Assembly (NCBI GenBank): GCA_038116945.1
Contig: JAYOEY010000007.1
Location: 62,001-126,000 of the forward strand
Source: JAYOEY01 sp038116945
GTDB lineage: Bacteria > Pseudomonadota > Alphaproteobacteria > MPNO01 > UBA2964
Reading direction: 5' to 3'
Length of the DNA: 64,000 nt
Positions within the stretch are counted from its first letter, which is position 1, and every line of letters begins with the position of its first letter. A program made the translations under genes and the position numbers. A model generated the notes under the pieces. The model ran no database searches. It saw nothing but the letters and a program-made list of their open reading frames with translations, and was not told the origin of the DNA. This document shows, piece by piece, positions 1 through 8,244 of this stretch.

Positions 1-293
1 GCGAAACCGGCGGCATGCCAGAGCGGCGACAGCAAAGTCGGGCGGACGCGGCGGGCCGCGACGAGCTCGTCGAATCCCTTCAGGTGGCGCTGTTCCTGTT
101 CCGCCATTTCGCGGATCGGCGCTTCGGCGTCGGTTCCCTTGAGGACGGCGAGCTGGCCTTCGTAGATGCGCACCGCGCCGTGTTCGCCCGCATGATCGAC
201 GCGGATCATGGCTTCCACGATTTCGTCTCGCGTGGGATCGCCCGGCTGGCGTCCCTCTCCCGTGATCCGGGGCCTTTCATCGCGAACCGTCAT
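1..293 (-). CDS. coq7: Coq7-type demethoxyubiquinone hydroxylase, 3' part beyond window
   Basis: This is the N-terminal 97 residues of a di-iron Coq7 protein; the rest lies beyond the window edge. The family hydroxylates demethoxyubiquinone late in ubiquinone synthesis. The stretch DHAGEHGAVRIY holds a conserved glutamate (about residue 37), and EQRH (67-70) is the ExxH pair of the family, so the first iron ligands are present. The start ATG overlaps the stop of the upstream dsbB-like gene in an ATGA, which supports both this start and translational coupling. Function is inferred from family; the second half of the di-iron site cannot be seen here. Confidence 0.85.
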   Translation of the reverse strand, partial: MTVRDERPRITGEGRQPGDPTRDEIVEAMIRVDHAGEHGAVRIYEGQLAVLKGTDAEAPIREMAEQEQRHLKGFDELVAARRVRPTLLSPLWHAAGF

Positions 294-817
294 GCCGTTC
301 TTTCTCCGGGCCGTCGCAGCGCGGCATAGGCAGCAAACACCGCCATCGCGCCCGAGGCGAGAAAATTATAGCCCGCCAGCGAAATCCCGAACAGCGACCA
401 GGGCGCCTCGTCGCAGCGGACGACCGGCGCGTTCATCAGGTTGCGGCGCAGCTCCTCCAGCGTTTCGCCCGAGGCGAGGCCGGTGCAGCTGTTCGGCCCC
501 TGGATCAGCCCGTACTCGACGCCGGCATGGTAGAAACCCACCCCGGCGGTGATCGCGAAGGCCAGGGCGGTGAGGCCCAGAAGCCCGCGCCGCACCGCGA
601 ACGGCATCGGCGCCAGAAAACCCATGCCGCTGATAATGACGATGGCGGCGTGCGGCCAGCGCTGCGTCAGGCAGAGAGGGCAGGGCGCAAGGTCGGCAAA
701 GAACTGGAAGGCGAATGCGCCGAGCAGCAAGGCGATCGCCATGACCTTGCAGATGGCGTGCGCGACCTGGATGTTGAGCGCGGCCCGAAAGAGCAATCCG
801 GCGGAAACAGTCTGCAT
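290..817 (-). CDS. DsbB-family disulfide bond formation protein
   Basis: A 175-residue inner-membrane protein of the DsbB family, which reoxidises a periplasmic thiol oxidase and passes electrons to quinone. Four hydrophobic segments are visible. The CxxC pair is CPLC at residues 46-49, followed by QRW as usual in DsbB, and the second cysteine pair is C111 and C135 in a periplasmic loop. The N-terminus could begin a few residues further in. It overlaps the coq7-like gene by 4 nt, so a quinone-using enzyme and a quinone-making enzyme probably share a transcript. Confidence 0.88.
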   Translation of the reverse strand: MQTVSAGLLFRAALNIQVAHAICKVMAIALLLGAFAFQFFADLAPCPLCLTQRWPHAAIVIISGMGFLAPMPFAVRRGLLGLTALAFAITAGVGFYHAGVEYGLIQGPNSCTGLASGETLEELRRNLMNAPVVRCDEAPWSLFGISLAGYNFLASGAMAVFAAYAALRRPGERTA

Positions 818-839
818 GGACCGGTCCCGGCCCGGCGCC

Positions 840-1421
840 TCAGAGAAGCGCCTTCAGGGCGACGAAGCCGCCAATCAGCAGGACGCAGAATATAATCGTG
901 AGAAGCCCGAGCCGTTTCTCGATGAACTGGCGGATCGGCGGGCCGAGCCAGTACAGCAGGCCGGCGACCAGGAAAAAGCGGAGACCGCGCGACACGAGCG
1001 ACGAAATCGTGAAGGTCCAGATATCGAGCTGCGTGACGCCGCTCGCGATGGTGATGACCTTGTACGGGAACGGCGTCACGCCGAACACGAACACGATCCA
1101 CGCGCCCCAGTCGTTGTAATGCGACTGGAAGTCCACGAACTTGTCGGCATATCCGTAGAAATCGAGCAGCGGCTTGCCGAGCCCTTCATACAGGAACAGG
1201 CCGATCGCATAGCCGAAAAGACCGCCCAGAACGGACGCGACGGTGCACACGAAGGCAAGATGCAGCCATTTCGTGCGCGTCGCCAGCACCATGGCAATCA
1301 GGAGTACGTCCGGCGGGATCGGGAAAAACGAACTTTCGATGAACGAGATGATTGCCAACGCCCAGACGGCGTCGGGGCGCGCGGACAGCGCCATTACCCA
1401 ATCATAGCAGCGTCTTAGCAA
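840..1421 (-). CDS. YqaA/DedA-type membrane protein (SNARE-associated domain)
   Basis: A membrane protein of about 193 residues in the YqaA branch of the DedA (VTT/SNARE-associated) superfamily, whose members are linked to lipid transport. The stretch ESSFFPIPPDVLL near the N-terminus is the family signature, and GVTPFPYKVITIASG in the middle matches the second conserved re-entrant region. A TTG start at 1421 is preferred because GGAG lies 8-9 nt upstream and the product then begins MLRRCYDW like its relatives; a longer frame from 1490 would add an atypical 23-residue leader. It lies 22 nt upstream of dsbB on the same strand. Confidence 0.85.
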   Translation of the reverse strand: MLRRCYDWVMALSARPDAVWALAIISFIESSFFPIPPDVLLIAMVLATRTKWLHLAFVCTVASVLGGLFGYAIGLFLYEGLGKPLLDFYGYADKFVDFQSHYNDWGAWIVFVFGVTPFPYKVITIASGVTQLDIWTFTISSLVSRGLRFFLVAGLLYWLGPPIRQFIEKRLGLLTIIFCVLLIGGFVALKALL

Positions 1422-1520
1422 GGAAAGGTCTCCGGGTCCCCGACGGCAATGCTGTTTGGTAACAGTCCAATTGCGTCGCTGCAACAACATTCAGTTTGCA
1501 ACCGGACAATCCACCGAATG

Positions 1521-1548
1521 TTGACCGGCCGAACGCGCGCACTATGAT
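1521..1548 (+). promoter_or_regulatory. Sigma-70-type promoter of tRNA-Leu with flanking inverted repeat
   Basis: The -35 TTGACC (1521-1526) and -10 TATGAT (1543-1548) are separated by 16 nt, and the tRNA begins 12 nt after the -10. A perfect 9-nt inverted repeat, CCGAACGCG (1529-1537) and CGCGTTCGG (1549-1557), brackets the -10. Whether the repeat binds a regulator is not shown. Confidence 0.7.
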
Positions 1549-1560
1549 CGCGTTCGGCTG

Positions 1561-1647
1561 GCCCCTGTGGCGGAACTGGTAGACGCGGCAGACTCAAAAT
1601 CTGTTGTCCTTGCGGACGTGGGAGTTCGAGTCTCCCCGGGGGCACCA
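1561..1647 (+). tRNA. tRNA-Leu (CAA anticodon)
   Basis: An 87-nt gene folding as a class II tRNA with a long variable arm. The acceptor stem pairs GCCCCTG with CGGGGGC (one G-U), and CCA is encoded at 1645-1647. The anticodon loop reads CTCAAAA, giving anticodon CAA for the leucine codon UUG. The T-arm carries GTTCGAGTC. A well-spaced promoter lies directly upstream. Confidence 0.95.
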
Positions 1648-1721
1648 GCTCATCATCTCACCCTGATTGCTTTTCCAGTCTAGGAGCGGGCGGATTAAGA
1701 TTGCGTTAGTCGGCGGCCGGG

Positions 1722-2612
1722 CTAACGCCAGCAGCCGATCTGCGCGACGAACGTTTCCGCCGTCGCCATGAGCTGATTTTCATCGAGCTGATCGCCGGCC
1801 TTTTCCATGGCGATCGGGATCTTGTGCTTTCTGAGAAAATCCATCGCGACAGGCAGCCGGATTCCGAATCCCAGATCGGTAATCAGCTTGCCGGTCGAGG
1901 CATAGACGCCGGGAGAATTCACCTTGGCGACGACGACTCCGGCGATCCGTCCGCTCGAATCCAGGATCGGGCCGCCCGAATTGCCGCGGCGGACATCTAT
2001 TTTCATGGCGAACATGGACGGTCGGGGCGCGCCTGCGCCGACGGAAACATGTCCCCGCACCAGAACCGGTTTGATGGCGACCCTGCCATGCAGCGGGTAG
2101 CCGATCACCGCCACGTCGTCGCCCGGCCGGATTCTGTCGTCCCTGAACTTCGCAAACCCCTTGCCGGGCAGGACGCTCTGCAGCAGCGCCAGATCGAGCG
2201 CCGGATCGTCGGCCAGCAACAGTGCCTTGATCGGTTTCCGCGCGCCGGCAGGCGTCACCGAAATGGCCTTGCAGCCGTCGATCACATGTTGATTGGTGAC
2301 GACGTGGCCGGTGTTCGAAACGTAGAAACCGGTGCCCGTGCCCGTCTGTTTGACGTCCGGCGCGGGCGCCGTCCTGCGCGGCTCGAAGGACCGGTTGATG
2401 CGTCTGCGCCGGCTGTCGCGGATTTTCCGGGCCTCTTCTTCGCTGACGACGGTCCCCTTGCACCGCCAGCGCGCCGTACGCGCGATCAGCGAGCGGCCTT
2501 CATCGTGGCACCACACGATGTCGCCCGGCGCCTCTGCGGTTGCGGTGCCCGCCGGGGCGGCCGCCGACAGTCCGGCCAGCGCCGCGATGAAGAGTCCCGC
2601 CGGGCGCATCAT
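1722..2612 (-). CDS. Trypsin-like (S1C-type) secreted serine protease
   Basis: A 296-residue protein with an N-terminal signal peptide (about residues 1-26, ending GTATA) and a trypsin-like protease domain. The triad is visible: H109 in TNQHVI, D140 in ALDLALL and S212 in GNSGGPI. This resembles the DegP/HtrA catalytic core but has no PDZ domain. A cysteine pair near C35 and C51 could form a disulfide outside the protease domain. The start ATG overlaps the stop of the upstream alpha/beta hydrolase gene, so the two are probably co-translated. Substrate unknown. Confidence 0.85.
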   Translation of the reverse strand: MMRPAGLFIAALAGLSAAAPAGTATAEAPGDIVWCHDEGRSLIARTARWRCKGTVVSEEEARKIRDSRRRRINRSFEPRRTAPAPDVKQTGTGTGFYVSNTGHVVTNQHVIDGCKAISVTPAGARKPIKALLLADDPALDLALLQSVLPGKGFAKFRDDRIRPGDDVAVIGYPLHGRVAIKPVLVRGHVSVGAGAPRPSMFAMKIDVRRGNSGGPILDSSGRIAGVVVAKVNSPGVYASTGKLITDLGFGIRLPVAMDFLRKHKIPIAMEKAGDQLDENQLMATAETFVAQIGCWR

Positions 2613-3442
2613 GCAGCCCCGTCCCGGAACAGAGCCGTTGCGACCCGGATATAGTCGGCGCTGCGTTCGCGGGGCAGGTTATGTCCGCATTCGCCCAGCA
2701 GGATCAGGTCGGCTGCCGGAAGCCTCTCCGCCATCGGGCGCGCCGTAAGGTCCGGCGGACAGGGCTCGTCATTGCGGCCATGGATCAGCGTGATCTTCAT
2801 CTCCGCCCTGCCGAGCGCCGAAATTTCCGCATCGTCCAGCACGGCGTCGTCGATAAAACGCTGCCGCGGCGGGGAAAACATGGCAGCGAAATAATCCGCG
2901 TACCCGTCGTCCTGCAGCAGGGCCCAGCGCTGATCGATCATTTCGTCGGTGACGGCTGACTGGTCGAACGCCATCCGGCTCATCGCGCGGCGCAACGCGC
3001 CCTTGTCCGTCGGCAGGGACCAGAAACCGTCCAGCGCGCTGTTCAGCTCGTACGGAACGCCGATGGCGCTGGAGGCCAGCACGCGCGTCACGCGTTCCGA
3101 CCGCGCGGCCAGCTTGAGCGCAAGCGCGCCGCCCAGCGAATGGCCGGCGATGCCGCAGGGGCCGTCGGGCAACAGATCGAGCAGGGCGAGCCCCTGTTCG
3201 ATCCAGAGCGCCAGGTCGAAGAACGGTTCGGTCTTTTTTCTGCCGGAGTCGCCGAACCCGATCAGGTCGGACGCGACGATGCGGCAATGCCCGGCAAGCG
3301 GCTCCAGCACCGGCCCGAAATTGCCCATGATCGACGTGCCCGGCCCGACCCCGTGCAGCATCAGTACCGGAAAGCCCTCGCCGCCCTCGTGATAATGGAC
3401 GCGGTGCCCTTTTATGTCGGCGAAACGGCTTTCGAGGGGCAT
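2609..3442 (-). CDS. Alpha/beta hydrolase
   Basis: A 277-residue alpha/beta hydrolase. An HGVGPG oxyanion-hole segment sits near residue 30, the nucleophile elbow GHSLGG places the serine at about 102, an aspartate follows in GRNDEPCPP, and the catalytic histidine is in GECGHNLPRE near residue 254. No signal peptide, so cytoplasmic. Substrate cannot be told from sequence; the fold covers esterases, C-C bond hydrolases and dehalogenases. It ends 4 nt inside the protease gene and begins 6 nt after the HbpS-like gene. Confidence 0.85.
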   Translation of the reverse strand: MPLESRFADIKGHRVHYHEGGEGFPVLMLHGVGPGTSIMGNFGPVLEPLAGHCRIVASDLIGFGDSGRKKTEPFFDLALWIEQGLALLDLLPDGPCGIAGHSLGGALALKLAARSERVTRVLASSAIGVPYELNSALDGFWSLPTDKGALRRAMSRMAFDQSAVTDEMIDQRWALLQDDGYADYFAAMFSPPRQRFIDDAVLDDAEISALGRAEMKITLIHGRNDEPCPPDLTARPMAERLPAADLILLGECGHNLPRERSADYIRVATALFRDGAA

Positions 3443-3448
3443 GATCTC

Positions 3449-3874
3449 TCAGTCGAAGCTCTGCGCGCCGTCTATCGCCGCGACGGCTGCTTTGGCGACC
3501 TCAAGGTCCTGCGCCCCGGTGCCGGACCCGACGCCGATCGCGCCCGCGATCTCGCCGTCGATGATGACCGGCAGGCCGCCCGGCAGGTTGATGCGCTGAC
3601 CGTCGGTGCCGATCGCCAGCTTGATGTCGATGCCGGCTTCGATGTGGCCGGTCGGCAAACCGTAGGCGGCGGCGGTCCTGGCTTTTCTGAAGGATGTCTC
3701 GAGCGACATCGAGAACGCGCCGTCCATGCGGATAAAGGCGAGCATGTGGCCGCCGGAATCCACGATGGAGATACATTGCGGCACGCCCATCGATTTTGCC
3801 TTGGCGATGCCCGCCTGCAGCATCTTCATCGCGCCGTCCGAGGTCAGTTTCAGGGTCTGGGCCGTATCCGCCAT
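3449..3874 (-). CDS. GlcG/HbpS-family protein (DUF336)
   Basis: A 141-residue protein of the GlcG/HbpS family. Recognisable segments are VDSGGHMLAFIRMDGA in the first half and LPGGLPVI followed by GAIGVGSGTGAQD in the second, typical for this fold. Some members bind haem or cobalamin and others sit in glycolate or aromatic-acid catabolic loci; the role here is not known. It lies 19 nt downstream of the iron-sulfur protein gene and 6 nt upstream of the hydrolase gene, in one apparent operon on the minus strand. Confidence 0.82.
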   Translation of the reverse strand: MADTAQTLKLTSDGAMKMLQAGIAKAKSMGVPQCISIVDSGGHMLAFIRMDGAFSMSLETSFRKARTAAAYGLPTGHIEAGIDIKLAIGTDGQRINLPGGLPVIIDGEIAGAIGVGSGTGAQDLEVAKAAVAAIDGAQSFD

Positions 3875-3893
3875 GGTCGTTGTCTCCTCTGAT

Positions 3894-5168
3894 TTATTGC
3901 GGGTTGGTCTGTTTCAATGCGCCTTTCGGCGTGCGCCAGCCGGCGCTCCGCCTTGCGCCCATATAGTCCTTGTAGATGCTGCGCGTTTCCTCGGCCCGGT
4001 TTTCCTTGTGAATATAGGGGCAGACATCGACGCAAATGTGACAGTAATCGGGCTCCAGCCGCGAATACGGGTAGCATCTCTCCATGTCGGTCAGCCAGCG
4101 CCGGTGGCCGTCTGTCGTGATGAATTCCTTGGGGATCGCCTCGCCGGGACAGTTGTTCGAACAGAGATTGCATTTCAGGCAGTAATCCTGGACTCCGAAT
4201 TCGAGCGGTGCGTCGGTCGCCATCGGCAGGCTGGTGGTGACGAATCCCGGGCGGAAGCTCGCGCCGAACTGCGGGTTGATCAGGCTGCCGTGCCTGCCGA
4301 GCTCGCCGAAGCCGGCCTTGTACATCGCCGGGATCGCCTGGATATAGGTGCCGCCATTGTGATGGGCGAGCGCGTCCCAGCCGAGCGAGCGGATGTAATC
4401 GGCCATCTCGGTCGCGATGCGCGCGCAGTTGTAATAGACCGTATAGGTCTCCTCCTCGACGCCGCGCGGACCTTCCAGTACGCGTTCGTACTGTTCGTGG
4501 CGCAGGATGCAGATGACATATTCGTGCGGGCAGTCTACGCCGAGGTCGAGCATGTTGGGTTCGATCCGCGCGATGCCGACGAGGTCCGCACCTGACGCCC
4601 GGCCGATCTCCTTGATTTTTTCCGCCATGGCGGCGGGATCGGAGAGGTGCGTTTTCGCGTCCGCGACCGCACCCGAGCGGCGGTCGCCGAACGCGTAGGT
4701 CTGGCGCTTGGTTTCATCGATCTCGGGCGTCTGGTTGCCGAATACAGGCACCTGCCCGAGACCGCGTTCGCGCAGCATCTCGCGCAGCAGCGCGTCCTTG
4801 AGTCCCTGTTCGCGCCGCCACAGCGGGCCGTTCGGGTCGATATCGGGAACCAGCGCGCGTTCCCAGTCGCCCCGGCTGTATCCGAGAATGCGCAGCGGCT
4901 CGTCCGCGTTCCACATGAGATCGAACACCGCCAGCGGCGCATGGATCGTAAGGCGATGCGCGCCGGCCCAGCCGGGTTCCTGTTCCGCCACCAAGGCATA
5001 CGACGCGATGTCTTCCGGCACCGTTTCGGGCGCCGCCGGTCCCCGGTAGGAAATGTCGAGGCCGATGCCTTCCGGTCCTGTCAGGGTCGCCGAACGGCCG
5101 TCGCCCGCTCGCAGCCTGGCAAGCGCGTCATGGGCAATTGAGCGGACATTGTCGTTGAGCGTCGGCAT
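3894..5168 (-). CDS. QueG/reductive-dehalogenase-like double [4Fe-4S] protein
   Basis: A 424-residue protein whose C-terminal half has the layout of the corrinoid and [4Fe-4S] enzymes of the QueG/reductive dehalogenase superfamily. Cluster motifs are C330/C333/C336/C340 (CLKCNLCSNNCP) and C365/C376/C379/C383 (ending CHICVDVCP). Before them, a segment running AMYKAGFGELGRHGSL, then FGVQDYC, matches the conserved cobalamin-side region. The first 190 residues are unlike the usual N-terminus. It has no Tat signal and no fused reductase, so it would be cytoplasmic and need an external electron donor. Queuosine reductase activity is less likely given the family-level differences; actual substrate unknown. 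Confidence 0.75.
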   Translation of the reverse strand: MPTLNDNVRSIAHDALARLRAGDGRSATLTGPEGIGLDISYRGPAAPETVPEDIASYALVAEQEPGWAGAHRLTIHAPLAVFDLMWNADEPLRILGYSRGDWERALVPDIDPNGPLWRREQGLKDALLREMLRERGLGQVPVFGNQTPEIDETKRQTYAFGDRRSGAVADAKTHLSDPAAMAEKIKEIGRASGADLVGIARIEPNMLDLGVDCPHEYVICILRHEQYERVLEGPRGVEEETYTVYYNCARIATEMADYIRSLGWDALAHHNGGTYIQAIPAMYKAGFGELGRHGSLINPQFGASFRPGFVTTSLPMATDAPLEFGVQDYCLKCNLCSNNCPGEAIPKEFITTDGHRRWLTDMERCYPYSRLEPDYCHICVDVCPYIHKENRAEETRSIYKDYMGARRSAGWRTPKGALKQTNPQ

Positions 5169-5240
5169 TCCGGACCGTTGCGGATTCGCGTGTGCGGCGA
5201 CGGTAGCAGCCCCGCCGCGCGAACGCTATGCTGCGGCGCC

Positions 5241-5681
5241 ATGACGACTTCCGATATCGATCTTACCGACCGGGGCGTTTACGCCGTCTGGTCGCGCGAC
5301 CTGGTCCGATACCGCGACCTCGACCCGAACGGCCACGTCAACAACGGTGCGGTGAACCAGTTCTTCGAGGACGGGCGGATCGGGTTTCGGGACCAGCGCA
5401 TGTCCGGCCTGCAACCGAACCTGCTGACCGGGTTCGCGGTGGTCAATTTCAACGCCACCTACCGCGCCCCTATTTCCTATCCGGCGGAGGTGGAGATCGG
5501 CACGGTGGTGCTGAAGATCGGCGGCTCGTCCTTCCATCTCGGCCAGGGCGTGTTTCACGAGGATCGCTGCGCCGCGACGGCGACCGTCATCCAGGTCTAT
5601 TTCGATCCGAAGACAGGGAAGTCGAATACCCTGCCAGACGCCGTCCGCGCTGCGCTGGAAGGAGCGATGGTCCCAGAATGA
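5241..5681 (+). CDS. Acyl-CoA thioesterase (4HBT hotdog fold)
   Basis: A 146-residue hotdog thioesterase. The segment RYRDLDPNGHVNNGAVNQFF with a following EDGR is the 4HBT signature, including the catalytic aspartate region. The start at 5241 is chosen because the fold begins right after it; a longer frame from 5178 adds an unrelated leader. It is divergent from the iron-sulfur protein gene and overlaps the next hydrolase gene by ATGA. Confidence 0.85.
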   Translation: MTTSDIDLTDRGVYAVWSRDLVRYRDLDPNGHVNNGAVNQFFEDGRIGFRDQRMSGLQPNLLTGFAVVNFNATYRAPISYPAEVEIGTVVLKIGGSSFHLGQGVFHEDRCAATATVIQVYFDPKTGKSNTLPDAVRAALEGAMVPE

Positions 5682-6598
5682 ACAATATCCAAAGGACCAG
5701 CGGTTTCGGCCCCGGCAATCCGGCGGTCTATTTCGACCGGCTTGTCAGAGAAGACTCCGATGGCGCGACACCGCTGGTGCTGGTCCATGGGGCCGGGCAT
5801 ACCGGCGCGTGCTATCTGCAGACGCCCGACGGGCGCGACGGCTGGGCCCAGTATTTCGCGCGGGCCGGCCATGACGTGTACGTCCTCGACTGGCCCGGGA
5901 CAGGGCGCAGCGGGCGAATGGACCCGGCGGCGCTCACCGGCGAAATCGTTGCCGAGGGCATCGGCGCGTTTCTGGATACGCTCGATAGCCCGGCGATCCT
6001 GCTGACCCATTCGATGTCCGGCGCCTATGGCTGGAAAGTTCTGGAACGGTTTCCGGACAGGGTTGCGGCGGTAATCGGCGTCGCGGCGTCGGGGCCGGGC
6101 AATATCGAACCCGTGCCGCCGGTACTGGAGCAGGGCGACGGTTACGTCGTGGTGCGGCGCGGGCAGTTCGACCGCCGCGTCGATCTGACGCAGGCGCGCC
6201 GGTTCGACGACGAGATCATCGAAAAGAAGCTGATCGGCGACGGCAGCACGCAGTTCCCGCGCGAGGCGCTCGACGCCTATCGCGGATCGCTGACCGAGAC
6301 GCCGCCCCGGCTGGCCTACGAGCGCTCCAACATCGAAGGCAGCCAGCTCAGGCTCTCCGATTTCGGCGCCATGGCCGGAACGCCGATCCTTCTGGTGACG
6401 GCCGAGGCCGATCCGGATCATACGCGCGAGACCGACGGAGCGATCGTCGACTGGTTCGTCGAGCGGGGGCTGGAGACCGGGCTCTGCTACCTGCCGGACC
6501 ATGGCATATCCGGCAATGGCCACATGATGATGCTGGAGCGGAACAGCGACGACATCGCGGCGTTGATCGACCGCTGGATCGGCGAACACGTCAGGTAA
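5678..6598 (+). CDS. Alpha/beta hydrolase
   Basis: A 306-residue alpha/beta hydrolase with an oxyanion segment LVHGAGHTG, a nucleophile elbow HSMSG and a C-terminal histidine in HGISGNGHMMM. The glycine before the elbow histidine is replaced (THSMSG instead of GHSxG), a known variant. Catalytic acid is probably the aspartate in AEADPDH. The ATG lies inside the stop of the thioesterase gene, so the pair is translationally coupled and may act on the same ester or thioester. Confidence 0.83.
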   Translation: MNNIQRTSGFGPGNPAVYFDRLVREDSDGATPLVLVHGAGHTGACYLQTPDGRDGWAQYFARAGHDVYVLDWPGTGRSGRMDPAALTGEIVAEGIGAFLDTLDSPAILLTHSMSGAYGWKVLERFPDRVAAVIGVAASGPGNIEPVPPVLEQGDGYVVVRRGQFDRRVDLTQARRFDDEIIEKKLIGDGSTQFPREALDAYRGSLTETPPRLAYERSNIEGSQLRLSDFGAMAGTPILLVTAEADPDHTRETDGAIVDWFVERGLETGLCYLPDHGISGNGHMMMLERNSDDIAALIDRWIGEHVR

Positions 6599-6609
6599 TC
6601 AGGAACCGG

Positions 6610-7458
6610 TCAGCTTGCCGCCATCATAGCGGTACCGCGCACCTTGCCGCGCTTGAGCAGCCGACGCTCGTCGGCCGGGAAATCGGTGCGGGCATGCACG
6701 GTGGAGCGGTTGTCCCAGATCACGTAATCGCCTGGCCGCCACTGGTGCCGGTAATCGGTGCGTTCGACGAAGGGGAACAGCTCTTTCAGCAGCGCTGCGC
6801 CGTCTTCCGCCGGACATTCGTCGCCGCCCGCGTCGAGCGCCGCCGACATCAGCCGGTCGACATAAAGCGCGCGCCGCCCGGTTTCCGGATGCTCCACCAC
6901 CGCCGGCTGCCAGCAATGCGGCACGCCGTCGAGATGCGCGAGGTCCGGTTTCTCGCGCACGGTGTAATCATAGACCTGCAGGGTCTTCCGCCCCAGAACG
7001 CGGTTGCGCAGCGCCTCCGGCAGATCGTCCCACGCGGCGGCGCAATCGCCGAACAAAGTGTCGCCGCCCTCAGACGGCAGCTCGACCGCATAAAGCCATG
7101 TCGCCATGTCGGGCTCGGGCGTAAAGCTGTTGTCGTGATGAAACCACATGTCGCCATCGCCCAGCGCGCCGATCGGTCGACCGTTCTCGTCGAGAATATT
7201 GGAGACCAGAGCAATGGCGATATCTTTGTCGCCCCGCCGGTCGGTCGGCATGGAGATTTCGCTCGCCGCTCCGAGCCAGTCGGCGCTGCGCCGCAACATG
7301 TCGTCGGTCATTGTCTGGTCGCGAAATACCAGCAGGGCGAAACGCAGCCAGGCCTTGCGCAGCATGTCGGCGGATTCGGGATCGAGAGGGCGCGACAGGT
7401 CGACGCCGCGAATCTCCGCGCCGATGGTGCCGCCCAGGGGAAAGATCTCGACTGTCAT
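6610..7458 (-). CDS. TauD/TfdA-family 2-oxoglutarate dioxygenase
   Basis: A 282-residue Fe(II)/2-oxoglutarate dioxygenase of the TauD/TfdA family. The iron-binding facial triad is H107 and D109 (WFHHDNSF) with the distal histidine near residue 255 (STVHARTDF); the following DERRLLKRG carries the arginine that binds 2-oxoglutarate. Family substrates include sulfonates, aryloxyacetates and carnitine precursors, and the sequence does not choose among them. It converges with the upstream hydrolase gene with an 11-nt gap. Confidence 0.88.
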   Translation of the reverse strand: MTVEIFPLGGTIGAEIRGVDLSRPLDPESADMLRKAWLRFALLVFRDQTMTDDMLRRSADWLGAASEISMPTDRRGDKDIAIALVSNILDENGRPIGALGDGDMWFHHDNSFTPEPDMATWLYAVELPSEGGDTLFGDCAAAWDDLPEALRNRVLGRKTLQVYDYTVREKPDLAHLDGVPHCWQPAVVEHPETGRRALYVDRLMSAALDAGGDECPAEDGAALLKELFPFVERTDYRHQWRPGDYVIWDNRSTVHARTDFPADERRLLKRGKVRGTAMMAAS

Positions 7459-7540
7459 ATGAAAAGCTTAGTCCTGGCGGGTGCGGACCGCCAGAGCTTC
7501 GAGCCCGTGATGACTTCCGGCGCATCTTCTTTTCTTTTTG

Positions 7541-7570
7541 CTGACAGGCCGCGGGGTCAGGAATTATGAT
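7541..7570 (+). promoter_or_regulatory. Candidate sigma-70 promoter of the lectin-like gene
   Basis: The -35 CTGACA (7541-7546) and -10 TATGAT (7565-7570) are 18 nt apart and sit 31 nt before the lectin-like start codon. The -10 and the bases after it (TATGATCGCG) are identical to those of the tRNA-Leu promoter. Confidence 0.55.
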
Positions 7571-7600
7571 CGCGCTTCCGGTCCGGGTGAGAATCCGAAT

Positions 7601-8209
7601 ATGGTGAAATTCATTCTTGGGTTCCGCGTTGCCCAAGCGGCGATTGCCGCGCTGATTGTGTTCGGGACAGCAAAGGGCGTTGTTGCGCAGATACCGCCGG
7701 CTACAGATGCAGTCTTCCTTAAGGCATTTTATCCGCTGGATGAGCCGAGATTTCACTGTGTCGATATTCCCGGCCATCGCGACAGCGTGGATGTGACGCG
7801 TCCGCTTTCGGTCCATACCTGCAAGGAAGGGATCTGGCACAAGGACGCTTTGTTCGATTCTGCCCTTGTTCCTGGCGGGGCGCTCCGCATGCCGGAATAC
7901 AATCTCTGCCTCCAGGCCGCCTCGGCGGGAGCCGGCGCGCGTCTGATCCTGCAGCCCTGCAGCAGTTCGCCGTTGCAGAACTGGCATTACGCCAATTTTC
8001 GACTGGTTCTGAAAGCGTACCCCGACAAGTGTCTGACGATCGGGGAAGAACCCTCGAGCCTGACTCCGGGCGGGAAGCGGCTACCGTCAAAACATATGGC
8101 GCGATCACTGAGCCTGTCCCCCTGTTCGGAAGCGGCCTTCCAACGTCAGATGTGGCGGTTCGAAAAGCCCCAGAAACGGTCCGGATCAATCCTGCCGCTT
8201 AAAATGTAG
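7601..8209 (+). CDS. Secreted ricin-type beta-trefoil (lectin-like) protein
   Basis: A 202-residue exported protein. Residues 1-34 form a signal peptide ending GVVAQ. The remainder has beta-trefoil features: an N-terminal block with C and a VHTCKEG unit, then NLCLQAAS with LQPCSSSPLQNWHY, then DKCLTIGEE with LSPCSEAAFQRQMW. These are ricin-like repeats with Q-x-W endings and a disulfide in each. Such domains usually bind carbohydrate, but the ligand is unknown. The start at 7601 directly precedes the signal peptide. It lies upstream of another secreted protein and may share an envelope or extracellular role. Confidence 0.72.
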   Translation: MVKFILGFRVAQAAIAALIVFGTAKGVVAQIPPATDAVFLKAFYPLDEPRFHCVDIPGHRDSVDVTRPLSVHTCKEGIWHKDALFDSALVPGGALRMPEYNLCLQAASAGAGARLILQPCSSSPLQNWHYANFRLVLKAYPDKCLTIGEEPSSLTPGGKRLPSKHMARSLSLSPCSEAAFQRQMWRFEKPQKRSGSILPLKM

Positions 8210-8225
8210 CGTGATTTATATCACG
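8210..8225. promoter_or_regulatory. Candidate Crp/Fnr-family operator
   Basis: CGTGATTTATATCACG is a perfect inverted repeat of 6-nt arms with a 4-nt centre and contains the GTGA-N6-TCAC core of Crp-type sites. Its centre lies about 63 nt before the start point expected from the next promoter, close to a class I activator position. It also overlaps the first base after the lectin-like stop, so a minor hairpin role cannot be excluded. Confidence 0.5.
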
Positions 8226-8244
8226 TAATCGGGCCCAGGCCTGA

